A stretch of DNA of 22,705 bases from Bacteroidales bacterium (lineage in GTDB: Bacteria; Bacteroidota; Bacteroidia; Bacteroidales; ML635J-15), in NCBI GenBank assembly GCA_028701945.1, contig JAQVPT010000015.1, forward strand, positions 1 to 22,705, in the 5' to 3' direction. Within the stretch, counting starts at the first letter, position 1. Each line of letters begins with the position of its first letter. Both the position numbers and the translations under genes were made by a program. Under the pieces are notes generated by a model. It searched no databases. It saw nothing but the letters and a program-made list of their open reading frames with translations, and was not told the DNA's origin. Shown one piece after another: positions 6,917 to 14,728 of this stretch.

Positions 6917-8854
6917 ATGAAAAAAAACATTTTTCTAACACTAATGTTTTTGGTTTGCGCATTTGCTTTGCAGGCACAAATGAGTTTAGAATATAATACA
7001 AATTTATCTGATGGTACAACTATTACATTGCCGTTATATGGAAACGTTAATGTTACGGTTGATTGGGGCGATGGAAATTCCGATACATTCACAAGTACTG
7101 GAAATAAAGATCATACTTATGCTTCAGATGGCATTTATACCGTAACCATAAGTGGAACACTTACGCATTTTGGAACTTATGGTTATTCAAATGCTGATAA
7201 ACTTGTAAAGATTACTGATTTTGGATATATCGGTTTAACCGATTTATCTTATTCATGTCATAATGCTGTAAATCTTACAGTTGTTCCTGAACAAATACCT
7301 AGTGAGGTTACAAATCTTAGTTATATGTTTGATCACGCATCGACATTTAATCAAGATATTGGAAGCTGGGATGTGAGCAGTGTTACTAATATGTCTAATC
7401 TGTTTGCTCTCGCCACAACATTTAATCAAGATGTTGGTAGCTGGGATGTGAGCAGTGTTACAGATATGAGTTATATGTTTGCTGGCAGCGATGACAATTA
7501 CACTATATTTAATCAAGATATTGGAAACTGGGATGTGAGCAGTGTTACAAATATGGAGGCAATGTTTTCTTATGCAATTTTATTTGATCAAGATATTGGA
7601 AATTGGGATGTAAGTGGCGTAACAAATATGAGTCGTATGTTTTCTTCTGCAAATGCATTTAATCAAGATATTGGAAGTTGGGATGTGAGTAGTGTTATGG
7701 ATATGAGTTATATGTTTGAGTCCTTTATTACCCCGTCTTCATTTAATCAAGATATTGGAAGCTGGGATGTAAGCAGTGTTACTGATATGAGTTGTATGTT
7801 TATGGCTTATATGACCGTTTCTTCATTTAATCAAGATATAGGAAACTGGGATGTGAGTAATGTTATTAATATGAATAGTATGTTTTTTTCTGCTACTTCA
7901 TTTAACCAAGACATTGGAAACTGGGATGTGAGTAGTGTAATAAGTATGTCGAAAATGTTTTCCCAAGCCATTGCATTTAACCAAGACATTGGAAACTGGG
8001 ATATGAGCAGTGTTACTGGTATGACTAATCTGTTTTATGGCGCTACTTCATTTAATCAAGACATTGGAAGCTGGGATGTGAGTAATGCATATCAAATGGG
8101 TGGGATGTTTGAACACGCAACATCATTTAATCAAGATATTGGAAGCTGGGATGTGAGCAATGCTACAAATATAGGGTCTATGTTTCGTCACGCTTCTGCA
8201 TTTAATCAAGATATTGGCAGTTGGGATGTGAGTAGTGCTACGACTACGCAAAGTATGTTTAATGCTGCCACTTCATTTAACCAAGACATTGGAAGTTGGG
8301 ATGTGAGTAGTGTTACTAATATGAATTATATGTTTGTAGGAGCTACTTTATTTGATCAAGATATTGGAAACTGGAATGTGAGTAATGTTACTAATATGAT
8401 AGAAATGTTTAACGGAGTTAGTCTTTCGCTTGTAAATTATGATGCTTTACTGATTGGTTGGGCGGGTCAAACATTAAAACCAAGTGTTACTTTTGACGGT
8501 GGTAATAGCAAGTATTCTAATGCTGCCATAGCTTCTCGTGCTGTTTTAACTGATGCTCCTAATAATTGGATTATTACAGATGGTGGACTTTTTGGTGAGG
8601 TTCTAGTTAAAGATGAAAATGTTTTTTTATCTTTTTATCCAAATCCAACAAACGGGATTGTTAAAATTTCATCTGATAATTTACAAAACTATAGTATAGT
8701 AATTGTAAGAGATGCCGTTGGTAGAGTTGTGCTGGAAGATAATATTGAAAGCGATAATTTAAATATTGATTTAAGAAATGAAAATTCTGGCATATACTTT
8801 ATTGAAATTCAAGGCGAACAAAATTCAATATTTCATAGAATTATAGTAGAGTAA
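6917..8854 (+). CDS. secreted BspA/DUF285-repeat surface protein with T9SS C-terminal sorting domain
   Basis: 645 residues. A Sec signal peptide (MKKNIFLTLMFLVCAFALQA) is followed by a PKD-like strand region (VDWGDGNSDTF, then HTYASDGIYTVTI) at about 40-85. Residues 144-503 are 14 tandem copies of a unit of about 25 residues, consensus FNQDIGSWDVSSVTNMSYMF, of the BspA/DUF285 type known from surface proteins of Bacteroidota and mycoplasmas. The usual family cap YDALLIGWAGQT and a SNAAIASRAVL segment follow. The last 70 residues or so (FYPNPTNGIVKI to IYFIEIQ and a final FHRIIVE) form a type A T9SS sorting domain, so the protein should cross the outer membrane and become surface-bound or released. 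The ligand is unknown; adhesion is a common guess for the family. It is monocistronic, with its own promoter and non-coding DNA on both sides. Confidence 0.92.
   Translation: MKKNIFLTLMFLVCAFALQAQMSLEYNTNLSDGTTITLPLYGNVNVTVDWGDGNSDTFTSTGNKDHTYASDGIYTVTISGTLTHFGTYGYSNADKLVKITDFGYIGLTDLSYSCHNAVNLTVVPEQIPSEVTNLSYMFDHASTFNQDIGSWDVSSVTNMSNLFALATTFNQDVGSWDVSSVTDMSYMFAGSDDNYTIFNQDIGNWDVSSVTNMEAMFSYAILFDQDIGNWDVSGVTNMSRMFSSANAFNQDIGSWDVSSVMDMSYMFESFITPSSFNQDIGSWDVSSVTDMSCMFMAYMTVSSFNQDIGNWDVSNVINMNSMFFSATSFNQDIGNWDVSSVISMSKMFSQAIAFNQDIGNWDMSSVTGMTNLFYGATSFNQDIGSWDVSNAYQMGGMFEHATSFNQDIGSWDVSNATNIGSMFRHASAFNQDIGSWDVSSATTTQSMFNAATSFNQDIGSWDVSSVTNMNYMFVGATLFDQDIGNWNVSNVTNMIEMFNGVSLSLVNYDALLIGWAGQTLKPSVTFDGGNSKYSNAAIASRAVLTDAPNNWIITDGGLFGEVLVKDENVFLSFYPNPTNGIVKISSDNLQNYSIVIVRDAVGRVVLEDNIESDNLNIDLRNENSGIYFIEIQGEQNSIFHRIIVE
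7346..8425 (+). repeat. 14 tandem coding repeats, mostly 75 bp, in the DUF285 protein
   Basis: Each unit starts with TTT(AAT/AAC/GAT)CAAGA and encodes F-[ND]-Q-D-[IV]-G-[SN]-W-[DN]-[VM]-S. Eleven units are exactly 25 codons; units 2, 5 and 6 carry 3-4 extra codons just before the next Phe. The first half is nearly invariant in DNA as well as protein, while the second half (after VTNM) varies. A partial unit without the FNQDIG half precedes the array. Two codon styles occur, AAT...GAT and AAC...GAC, the latter in units 7 to 9 (in part) and 13, which points to local copying between units. Confidence 0.93.
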
Positions 8855-9023
8855 TTTATGTATTTTGGGTTTTGTTATCATTGTTATCCGAGTAAAATTA
8901 AAAAAGAACTTCTAAAGGCCTTGAGAACAAACATAAATATAAAATTATAAATCTATGTGGCTTGTTAAAATCAAATTTCACCATTTGGTAAAACACGGGT
9001 TAATAAGCAATTTGATGTTTAAG

Positions 9024-9088
9024 TTTTACTGACATTTATACCCTCTGGGCAATTTTCCACAGCCCAGAGGGCTTTAATATCAGTAAAA
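9024..9088. terminator. long imperfect inverted repeat, possible bidirectional terminator
   Basis: Arms 9024-9050 and 9062-9088 pair in register over 27 positions with 4 mismatches and an 11-nt loop. The inner part is a perfect 10-bp GC-rich stem (CCCTCTGGGC / GCCCAGAGGG), the outer part a 9-bp stem (TTTTACTGA / TCAGTAAAA). The convergent genes on either side make a two-way terminator likely, but the inner stem is followed by CTTTAATAT, not a clean T tract. A small repeat element is the alternative. Confidence 0.55.
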
Positions 9089-9103
9089 TAACAATATGTG
9101 TAG

Positions 9104-9132
9104 TTTTGTCCTTTGGGACACAAACATTTTTT
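9104..9132 (+). terminator. terminator-like hairpin with T run
   Basis: TGTCC (9107-9111) pairs with GGACA (9116-9120). The stem extends by three T-A pairs past a single bulged C, and TTTTTT follows at 9127-9132. This would stop plus-strand transcripts coming from the DUF285 protein gene that pass the inverted repeat just upstream. Confidence 0.45.
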
Positions 9133-9357
9133 GCGTTTCATCTAATATTAGCTGTGCAAATTGGCTTGTGCCAAGATTCTACAAAATAAAAATCGATAGA
9201 AATCTATTGCTATTTTTTTATCGGACAATAATGATTTCAAAACAAATTGTCCAGTATGATTTGGTCATTGCAAAAATGAGATTGAGCCGATGTGCGTTGC
9301 AATTAGTTTATTCAGATACGATTCAATCATCAAGTAAAACTGGTTTTGAATTAGTTA

Positions 9358-9834
9358 TTATATTGTTAAATCTTCTTTTGTTATTCTATTTGGCAAAAAA
9401 TGTGTTAAGTCTCCATTGTTTTTAAAAACATCTCTTACAATACTACTCGAAATAAATGTATGTTCAGGTTTTGTAAGTATAAAAATAGTTTCGATTTGTT
9501 CGTTTAATAGTTTATTTGTTTGCCCAATAGCTCTTTCAAATTCAAAATCTGCCGAAGTTCTTAAACCTCTAAGAATAAACTTACAATTATGCACTTTAGC
9601 AAAATCGACAGTTAAACCTGAATATGAAATAACTTCAACTTGTTTATTTCCTTCAAAGACTTTTTGTATTAGTTCGATTCGTTTATTAAGACTTAACATT
9701 GTTGTTTTCGCAATATTGACTCCGACCGCAATAATTATTTTGTCAAAAAGTGGAATGGCTCTTTCAACTACCGATTCGTGTCCAGCAGTAAATGGATCAA
9801 AGGATCCTGGAAATATTGCATTACGTTCTATCAT
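9358..9834 (-). CDS. coaD: phosphopantetheine adenylyltransferase (CoaD)
   Basis: 158 residues, the normal CoaD length. It catalyses 4'-phosphopantetheine + ATP to dephospho-CoA + PPi, the penultimate step of coenzyme A synthesis in the cytoplasm. The nucleotidyltransferase motif is present as FPGSFDPFTAGH (8-19; TAGH in place of T/HxGH). ILRGLRTSADFEFE carries the family's RGLR...DFEYE signature, and ISSSIVRDV matches the conserved C-terminal ISSSxVR that binds ATP phosphates. Its ATG overlaps the glnS stop as ATGA, so it is translated from the glnS transcript. No promoter of its own is visible. Confidence 0.97.
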   Translation of the reverse strand: MIERNAIFPGSFDPFTAGHESVVERAIPLFDKIIIAVGVNIAKTTMLSLNKRIELIQKVFEGNKQVEVISYSGLTVDFAKVHNCKFILRGLRTSADFEFERAIGQTNKLLNEQIETIFILTKPEHTFISSSIVRDVFKNNGDLTHFLPNRITKEDLTI

Positions 9835-11504
9835 TTTTCTGAAATTTTAGACCATGAATCTTTTAATGTTACAGTTCGGTTAAAAATTGGATGCACTGGT
9901 TTTGAGTCTTTATCGACACAAAAGTATCCTTTTCGTTCAAATTGAAAATTTTGACCAGGACATACATCCAACAAACGCCTTTCTAATTTAGCAGTAATTG
10001 TTTTTAGAGAGTCTTGATTTAGATAATCAACATAAGTCTCATTTTCACCAATATCGTCTGGGTCTTCTTTAACAAATAGTCTGTCATACAAACGTATTTC
10101 AGCGTCAATGCAAGTTTTAGAATCTACCCAGTGGATAGTTCCTTTTACTTTCCGTCCGTCAGGCGATTGTCCGCCACGACTTTCGGGATCGTAAGTACAA
10201 TGTAATTCAGTAATATTGCCAGCATCATCTTTCACCACATTTTCACATTTAATAAAATAAGCATATCGCAATCTAACTTCGCTACCTATTGTTAATCTGA
10301 AGAATTTCTTTGGAGCATCTTCCATAAAGTCTTCTCGTTCGATATATATTACTTTACTAAAACCAATTTTACGTTTGCCTGCCGATTCGTCTTCCGGATT
10401 ATTAATTGCATCAAACTCTTCGGTTTTGTCTTCAGGATAATTTGTTATAACGACCTTTAGCGGGTCAAGAACACCCAATACTCTGTTTGCTTTTTTATTA
10501 AGGTCTTCACGAACCATATATTCTAACAAACCAACATCAATCATGTTTTCTCTTTTTGCTACACCAATTCTATCGGCGAAATTGCGAATAGATTGAGCTG
10601 TATATCCTCTACGGCGCATACCACTAATAGTTGGCATTCTAGGGTCATCCCAACCATTTACATATTTGTTGTTTACAAGTTCGAGTAATTTTCTTTTACT
10701 CATAACTGTGTATGTGAGATTTAATCTTGCAAATTCAATTTGGCGAGGTCTTTTGCCAGTAGTATCTATCTGATTCAGAAACCAGTCATATAAAGGGCGG
10801 TGCACCTCAAACTCCAAAGTACAGATAGAATGTGTTATACCTTCAATATAGTCGCTTTGTCCGTGAGCATAATCGTACATAGGATATATGCACCACTTGT
10901 CGCCTGTGCGGTGATGATGCTTTCTCATGATTCGATACATTATTGGATCACGCATGTGCATATTTGGAGAGTTCATATCAACTTTGGCTCGCAAAACCAT
11001 AGAGCCGTCAGCATGTTTTCCATCTTTCATTTCTTGGAATAATCGGAGACTTTCTTCAATAGCACGATATCTGTATGGACTTTCAATTCCTTTTGTTGTC
11101 GGATTTGTGCGTTGTTCGCTTATCAGTTCGGGAGTTTGTTCATCGATGTATGCTTTCCCGTCATTAATTAACATAACTGCCCAGTCGTAAAGCTGGTCAA
11201 AATAATCGGAAGCATAAAACAGATTATCATACTCAAAACCCAACCATTTAATATCTTCAATTATTGAGTCAACGTATTCTGTTTCTTCTTTTGATGGATT
11301 TGTGTCATCAAATCGTAAATTAGTTTTACCATTAAAAGTCTTTTTTAATCCAAAATTTAAACATATAGACTTTGCATGACCAATATGTAAATATCCGTTT
11401 GGTTCAGGTGGAAAACGTGTGGTAATATCTTTGTGTTTGCCTGATTTTAAATCATCGGTTATTATTTGCTCAATAAAATTTAGAGATTCTTTTTTTTCTT
11501 CCAT
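9831..11504 (-). CDS. glnS: glutamine--tRNA ligase
   Basis: 557 residues, close to the 554 of the E. coli enzyme. It charges tRNA-Gln with glutamine, so the organism need not rely only on the Glu-tRNA(Gln) amidation route. The class I motifs are FPPEPNGYLHIGHAKS with HIGH at 40-43 and VMSKRKL at 267-273, the latter replacing KMSKS as usual in GlnRS. The segment YPMYDYAHGQSDYIEGITHS is characteristic of GlnRS as opposed to GluRS, and the C-terminal beta-barrel anticodon-binding part (about 340-550) is complete. The ATG at 11504 is preceded by a promoter at 11528-11557. The stop overlaps the coaD start by 4 nt. Confidence 0.98.
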   Translation of the reverse strand: MEEKKESLNFIEQIITDDLKSGKHKDITTRFPPEPNGYLHIGHAKSICLNFGLKKTFNGKTNLRFDDTNPSKEETEYVDSIIEDIKWLGFEYDNLFYASDYFDQLYDWAVMLINDGKAYIDEQTPELISEQRTNPTTKGIESPYRYRAIEESLRLFQEMKDGKHADGSMVLRAKVDMNSPNMHMRDPIMYRIMRKHHHRTGDKWCIYPMYDYAHGQSDYIEGITHSICTLEFEVHRPLYDWFLNQIDTTGKRPRQIEFARLNLTYTVMSKRKLLELVNNKYVNGWDDPRMPTISGMRRRGYTAQSIRNFADRIGVAKRENMIDVGLLEYMVREDLNKKANRVLGVLDPLKVVITNYPEDKTEEFDAINNPEDESAGKRKIGFSKVIYIEREDFMEDAPKKFFRLTIGSEVRLRYAYFIKCENVVKDDAGNITELHCTYDPESRGGQSPDGRKVKGTIHWVDSKTCIDAEIRLYDRLFVKEDPDDIGENETYVDYLNQDSLKTITAKLERRLLDVCPGQNFQFERKGYFCVDKDSKPVHPIFNRTVTLKDSWSKISEK

Positions 11505-11527
11505 GTTGTTATGTGTTTTTCTACTTG

Positions 11528-11557
11528 CAAAGATAATTCTAAAATTTTATGATGCAA
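11528..11557 (-). promoter_or_regulatory. glnS-coaD promoter (TTG-N19-TATCTTTG)
   Basis: On the minus strand TTG (11555-11557) is followed after exactly 19 nt by TATCTTTG (11528-11535). Both halves and the spacing fit the Bacteroidota housekeeping promoter. The leader would be about 20 nt. This is the best promoter match in the window. Confidence 0.75.
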
Positions 11558-11715
11558 TTTAAAATGTTTTAGTATTATTATCTTCTCATTATAATTTCAA
11601 TAAAAAAGTTTTTTTGAGATTAATTTGATAAATACATCATCTAAAAAACTGCCATACTGTTTAAAATTATTTTCTAAATTTATATAGAGTTCGGAGTAAA
11701 CAATACAAATTTACG

Positions 11716-11723
11716 TATATTTG
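11716..11723 (+). promoter_or_regulatory. -7 box (TATATTTG) for the O-acetylation gene pair
   Basis: TATATTTG lies 26 nt before the ATG at 11750, a fitting distance. The upstream -33 TTG is not present at the expected distance (TTCG occurs there), so strength or factor dependence may differ. The remaining part of the 11505-11749 intergenic space is AT-rich with no other visible signal. Confidence 0.5.
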
Positions 11724-11749
11724 CGACCTTAAATTATTAAGATAAATTA

Positions 11750-13222
11750 ATGGTTTTCAGCAGCAGCATATTTTTACTGTACTTTTTACCGCTTTTCTTT
11801 TTTTTCTACTACATCGCTGATGTAAAGTATAAAAACATGATTGCTCTTATTGCCAGTTTAATATTTTATGGCTTTGGTGCACCACAATTTTTATTCATTA
11901 TTTTATTTTCGGTTATAATTGATTTCTTTTTGGTTAAAAGGATAGATACAACTACCGAAACAAAAGAAAGGAAATGGCTTTTATTCGCTTCCGTCTTATT
12001 AAATATAGGTTTGCTTGCTTACTTCAAATATGCGAATTTTTTCGTTGAAAACTTGAATTTTGCTTTCATAAAATTTGGCATTGAAAATATTAGTTGGACA
12101 AAAGTCGCATTACCCATCGGAATTTCATTTTATACTTTTCAAAAATTATCTTATTCGATAGATATTTATAGGAAGAAGAGCAAAAGACTAGAATCCATTG
12201 GCGATTACCTTCTTTTTATCTTACTCTTTCCACAATTAATTGCTGGCCCGATTGTTAGGTATAATGAAATTGCTGATCAAATCACAAATAGACAGGCAAA
12301 TGAAAATACTGAAAATAGGCTTCTCGGATTTTACAGATTTATAATAGGATTATCTAAGAAAGTTTTAATTGCAAACACCCTTGGTGCTACTGTGGATGTG
12401 ATTTTTGCGACACCAGTAGAAAATATTGGAACCTTAGCTTCATGGCTTGGAATCATTGCATATTCATTTCAAATTTATTTTGATTTTTCAGGTTATTCCG
12501 ATATGGCTATTGGCATTGGACGTATGATAGGATTCAAGTTCCCTGAAAATTTTAACAACCCATACACTAGCCAAAGTATTACCGAATTTTGGAGAAGATG
12601 GCATATCACACTCGGTAACTGGATGCGCGATTATCTGTATATACCTATTGGCGGTAATCGGGTAAAAACAAAGTTTAGATTATATTTTAATTTGTGGTTT
12701 GTATTTCTAATTTCTGGCTTATGGCACGGTTCTTCCTGGAATTTTGTTATTTGGGGAGCTTATCATGGATTGTTTTTAGTGCTGGACAGAATTTTTTTAA
12801 TTAAAATTACTTCCAAAATCGGCAAAATTCCAAGAATTTTATTGACTTATATTATTACGTTAATAGGTTGGATTATTTTTAGAGCCGAAAATATGAGTTT
12901 TGCTTTTAAATATGTACGTAACCTTTTTAGAATAGACCGTAATCTTTTTCTGGATTATATGAATTCCCAATTTAGAATAGATCGCAATTTGTTTCCAGAT
13001 TATATAAATAACCAATTTAGAATTGCTTTGTTATTTGCAGTGGTGTTTTCTTTTATAACAATATTCAAGCTTGGTAAAAAACTCGAAGAAAAAGTTTTTT
13101 ATAGTCAATATAGTTGTAAGCAGCATATCTTTACCGGAATATTATCCGCACTTTTCCTTATTGTTTGCGTTTCTTTTATTACAAAAGGTGGATTTAACCC
13201 TTTTATTTATTTCAGATTTTAA
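11750..13222 (+). CDS. AlgI-like MBOAT-family O-acyltransferase
   Basis: 490 residues, multi-pass membrane protein beginning MVFSSSIFLLYFLPL, the usual AlgI N-terminus. MBOAT signatures are GPIVRYNEI (166-174), DFSGYSDMAIGIGRMIGF (245-262), WRRWHITLGNWMRDYLYIPIGG (281-302) and GLWHGSSW (323-330). His326 is the conserved catalytic histidine. Such proteins move an acyl group, typically acetyl, across the inner membrane for O-acetylation of an exported polysaccharide. The stop overlaps the next ATG (TAATG), which couples it to an AlgX/AlgJ-like partner. No alginate synthesis genes are in the window, so the polymer is unknown; it need not be alginate. An internal tandem duplication of 15 residues (393-422) is unusual for the family. 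Confidence 0.93.
   Translation: MVFSSSIFLLYFLPLFFFFYYIADVKYKNMIALIASLIFYGFGAPQFLFIILFSVIIDFFLVKRIDTTTETKERKWLLFASVLLNIGLLAYFKYANFFVENLNFAFIKFGIENISWTKVALPIGISFYTFQKLSYSIDIYRKKSKRLESIGDYLLFILLFPQLIAGPIVRYNEIADQITNRQANENTENRLLGFYRFIIGLSKKVLIANTLGATVDVIFATPVENIGTLASWLGIIAYSFQIYFDFSGYSDMAIGIGRMIGFKFPENFNNPYTSQSITEFWRRWHITLGNWMRDYLYIPIGGNRVKTKFRLYFNLWFVFLISGLWHGSSWNFVIWGAYHGLFLVLDRIFLIKITSKIGKIPRILLTYIITLIGWIIFRAENMSFAFKYVRNLFRIDRNLFLDYMNSQFRIDRNLFPDYINNQFRIALLFAVVFSFITIFKLGKKLEEKVFYSQYSCKQHIFTGILSALFLIVCVSFITKGGFNPFIYFRF
12926..13015 (+). repeat. in-frame 2 x 45-bp tandem duplication in the MBOAT gene
   Basis: Copies 12926-12970 and 12971-13015 encode FRIDRNLFLDYMNSQ and FRIDRNLFPDYINNQ. A third start, FRI, follows at 13016. 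The copies differ at several third positions and three codons, so the duplication is not very recent. It lies after the catalytic region, in a hydrophilic loop between membrane segments, where extra length is likely tolerated. Confidence 0.9.
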
Positions 13223-14574
13223 TGGCGAAATTTAAAAAAATATGGTTTCTTTTTTTCATGGTGTTGTTAGCAATACCAATGCTGCAAAATCTTACTGGTT
13301 GGTTTAAAGAAAAACCATTAGACGGTGCATTTATCCCTGCTATAAAACCTCATTTTACACTAAAATCGTTGTGGGATGAGACTTTTCAAGATTCTTGTGT
13401 AAAATATATTGAAGAAAACATCGGATTTCACAATTCTTTAGTCCGATTTAATAATCAAATTATTTTTTCAATCTTCAGAGAATCTCCTGTAAAAGGACCT
13501 GTTATCGGTAAAAACGGTATTTTATTTGAGGAATCTTATATTATTAGTTACTTGGGTCAAACGTTTATTGGGAACGATAAGATCAAAGAAAACACAAATA
13601 ATTTGCTAGCTGCACAAGAAATTCTTAAAAATAAAGGCGTTACACTAATTGTTGTTTTCCCTCCAGGGAAAGCTTCATATTATCCCGAGCTTATCCCAGA
13701 TAGTTATAATCCGAACAAAAAATCTATTAACAATTACGAAGCTTATGTAAGCAGTTTTAATGAAACTAATATAAACTTTATCGACCTCAACAAATATATT
13801 GTTTCAATGAAAGACACAGTCCCATACGAAGTTTATTGCGACCTAGGAGCCCATTGGACTATTTGGGCAGCTGGAATCGCAATGGATACTGTAATAAAGT
13901 ACATGGAAGATAAAGTACAAAAAGATTTTGCCGACTTTACCATAATAGATGTAGAAACACCCGATACATTACGAAATCAAGATGATGATTTGTACAAAAC
14001 AATGAATATAATTTTTTACCCTCGTTTCAAAAAAATCAGTTATCCAAAATATCAGTTTAACAACGATAACAGTAAATATAAACCCAAAGTTTTAGCAATC
14101 TCAGATTCGTATTGGTGGACTATCTATGCAAACAATGTTGCCATTCCTCAAAATGTTTTTACGAACGGGGGATTCTGGTTTTACAATAAAACAGTTTATC
14201 CGGTTCGAGACCCAGTTCAAAATGTTAACGAACTTGATTATAAAAAGGAAGTGGAAAGTCAAGAATTTATTTTGCTTGTTTCAACTGAAGCAACAAATCA
14301 TCTTTTCCCATATGAATTTTGTGAAAAATATCTTATCTCATACGAAAAAGAATTTAATGAGAAAATGGGTGAAAAATCACTCAATAAAGGAGATAGTTTG
14401 TATCTTGAATTCAGAAATAATGAAATAAATAAAATTATATCTGAGATTAACGCAAATCAGGATTGGAAAAACAATATTCTAAAACAAGCTGAAGAACAAA
14501 ACAAGGATCCAGAGCTTATGATTATGGAAAATGCTGATTATACTTATAAAGTTAGAGCCGGAACGCTCGAATAA
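13222..14574 (+). CDS. AlgX/AlgJ-like SGNH acetyltransferase, partner of the MBOAT protein
   Basis: 450 residues. An N-terminal signal anchor (about 7-22) is followed by a periplasmic SGNH-like domain. Visible elements are GKNGILF (97-103), which in the family follows the first strand, VVFPPGKASYYPELIP (144-159), the histidine motif DLGAHWT (207-213, His211) and the nucleophile motif LAISDSYWW (291-299, Ser296). This order, His before Ser, is typical of AlgX/AlgJ/DHHW proteins. They take acetyl passed through the MBOAT protein and place it on the polysaccharide in the periplasm. The C-terminal 80 or so residues are charged and helical and not assigned. The ATG overlaps the MBOAT stop by one base. 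The polymer acted on is unknown. Confidence 0.85.
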   Translation: MAKFKKIWFLFFMVLLAIPMLQNLTGWFKEKPLDGAFIPAIKPHFTLKSLWDETFQDSCVKYIEENIGFHNSLVRFNNQIIFSIFRESPVKGPVIGKNGILFEESYIISYLGQTFIGNDKIKENTNNLLAAQEILKNKGVTLIVVFPPGKASYYPELIPDSYNPNKKSINNYEAYVSSFNETNINFIDLNKYIVSMKDTVPYEVYCDLGAHWTIWAAGIAMDTVIKYMEDKVQKDFADFTIIDVETPDTLRNQDDDLYKTMNIIFYPRFKKISYPKYQFNNDNSKYKPKVLAISDSYWWTIYANNVAIPQNVFTNGGFWFYNKTVYPVRDPVQNVNELDYKKEVESQEFILLVSTEATNHLFPYEFCEKYLISYEKEFNEKMGEKSLNKGDSLYLEFRNNEINKIISEINANQDWKNNILKQAEEQNKDPELMIMENADYTYKVRAGTLE

Positions 14575-14623
14575 TTGTATTAATGGACAAAATTCAGGCT
14601 GGTTAGTAATTATACCAACTTAA

Positions 14624-14638
14624 TCACAGTATCTGTGA
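14624..14638. terminator. weak hairpin between convergent genes
   Basis: TCACAG (14624-14629) and CTGTGA (14633-14638) form a 6-bp stem with a TAT loop, followed on the plus strand by GCATTTTAT. It lies in the 154-nt space between the AlgX-like gene and the GAPDH-like gene. It is a poor terminator by itself, but the only candidate there. Confidence 0.3.
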
Positions 14639-14728
14639 GCATTTTATCGCACTAAATAAACTACGCAGACAGCCCAAATTAACAAAGAGCATAAGCTTAG
14701 AAATATTATCTGCAACTCACAAATATTA

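Larger units (their letters stand above)
8855..9357. other. 503-nt convergent intergenic region rich in hairpins
   Basis: No convincing gene. A short frame exists on the plus strand from 9096 into coaD, but its product has no recognisable domain and it ends antisense to coaD. The region holds a quasi-palindrome at 8910-8927, a long in-register inverted repeat at 9024-9088, a terminator-like hairpin at 9104-9132, a small hairpin TTGGC/GCCAA at 9161-9174 and a 7-bp stem GGACAAT/ATTGTCC at 9223-9252. Such density between convergent genes suits termination or a structured RNA. Confidence 0.6.

Noticed and set aside
7253..7516. Antisense frame with its own repeats across the DUF285 gene
   Set aside because: It is the mirror of the repeated coding DNA; no start signal or family features.
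7346..8425. Regular 75-bp repeats looked at as a CRISPR-like array
   Set aside because: The repeats are in frame, translate to a known protein repeat and have no unique spacers of constant length; they are coding.
9096..9425. Possible 109-codon gene on the plus strand between the DUF285 protein gene and coaD
   Set aside because: No recognisable motif, its end runs antisense into coaD, and it covers hairpin-rich DNA; chance frame.
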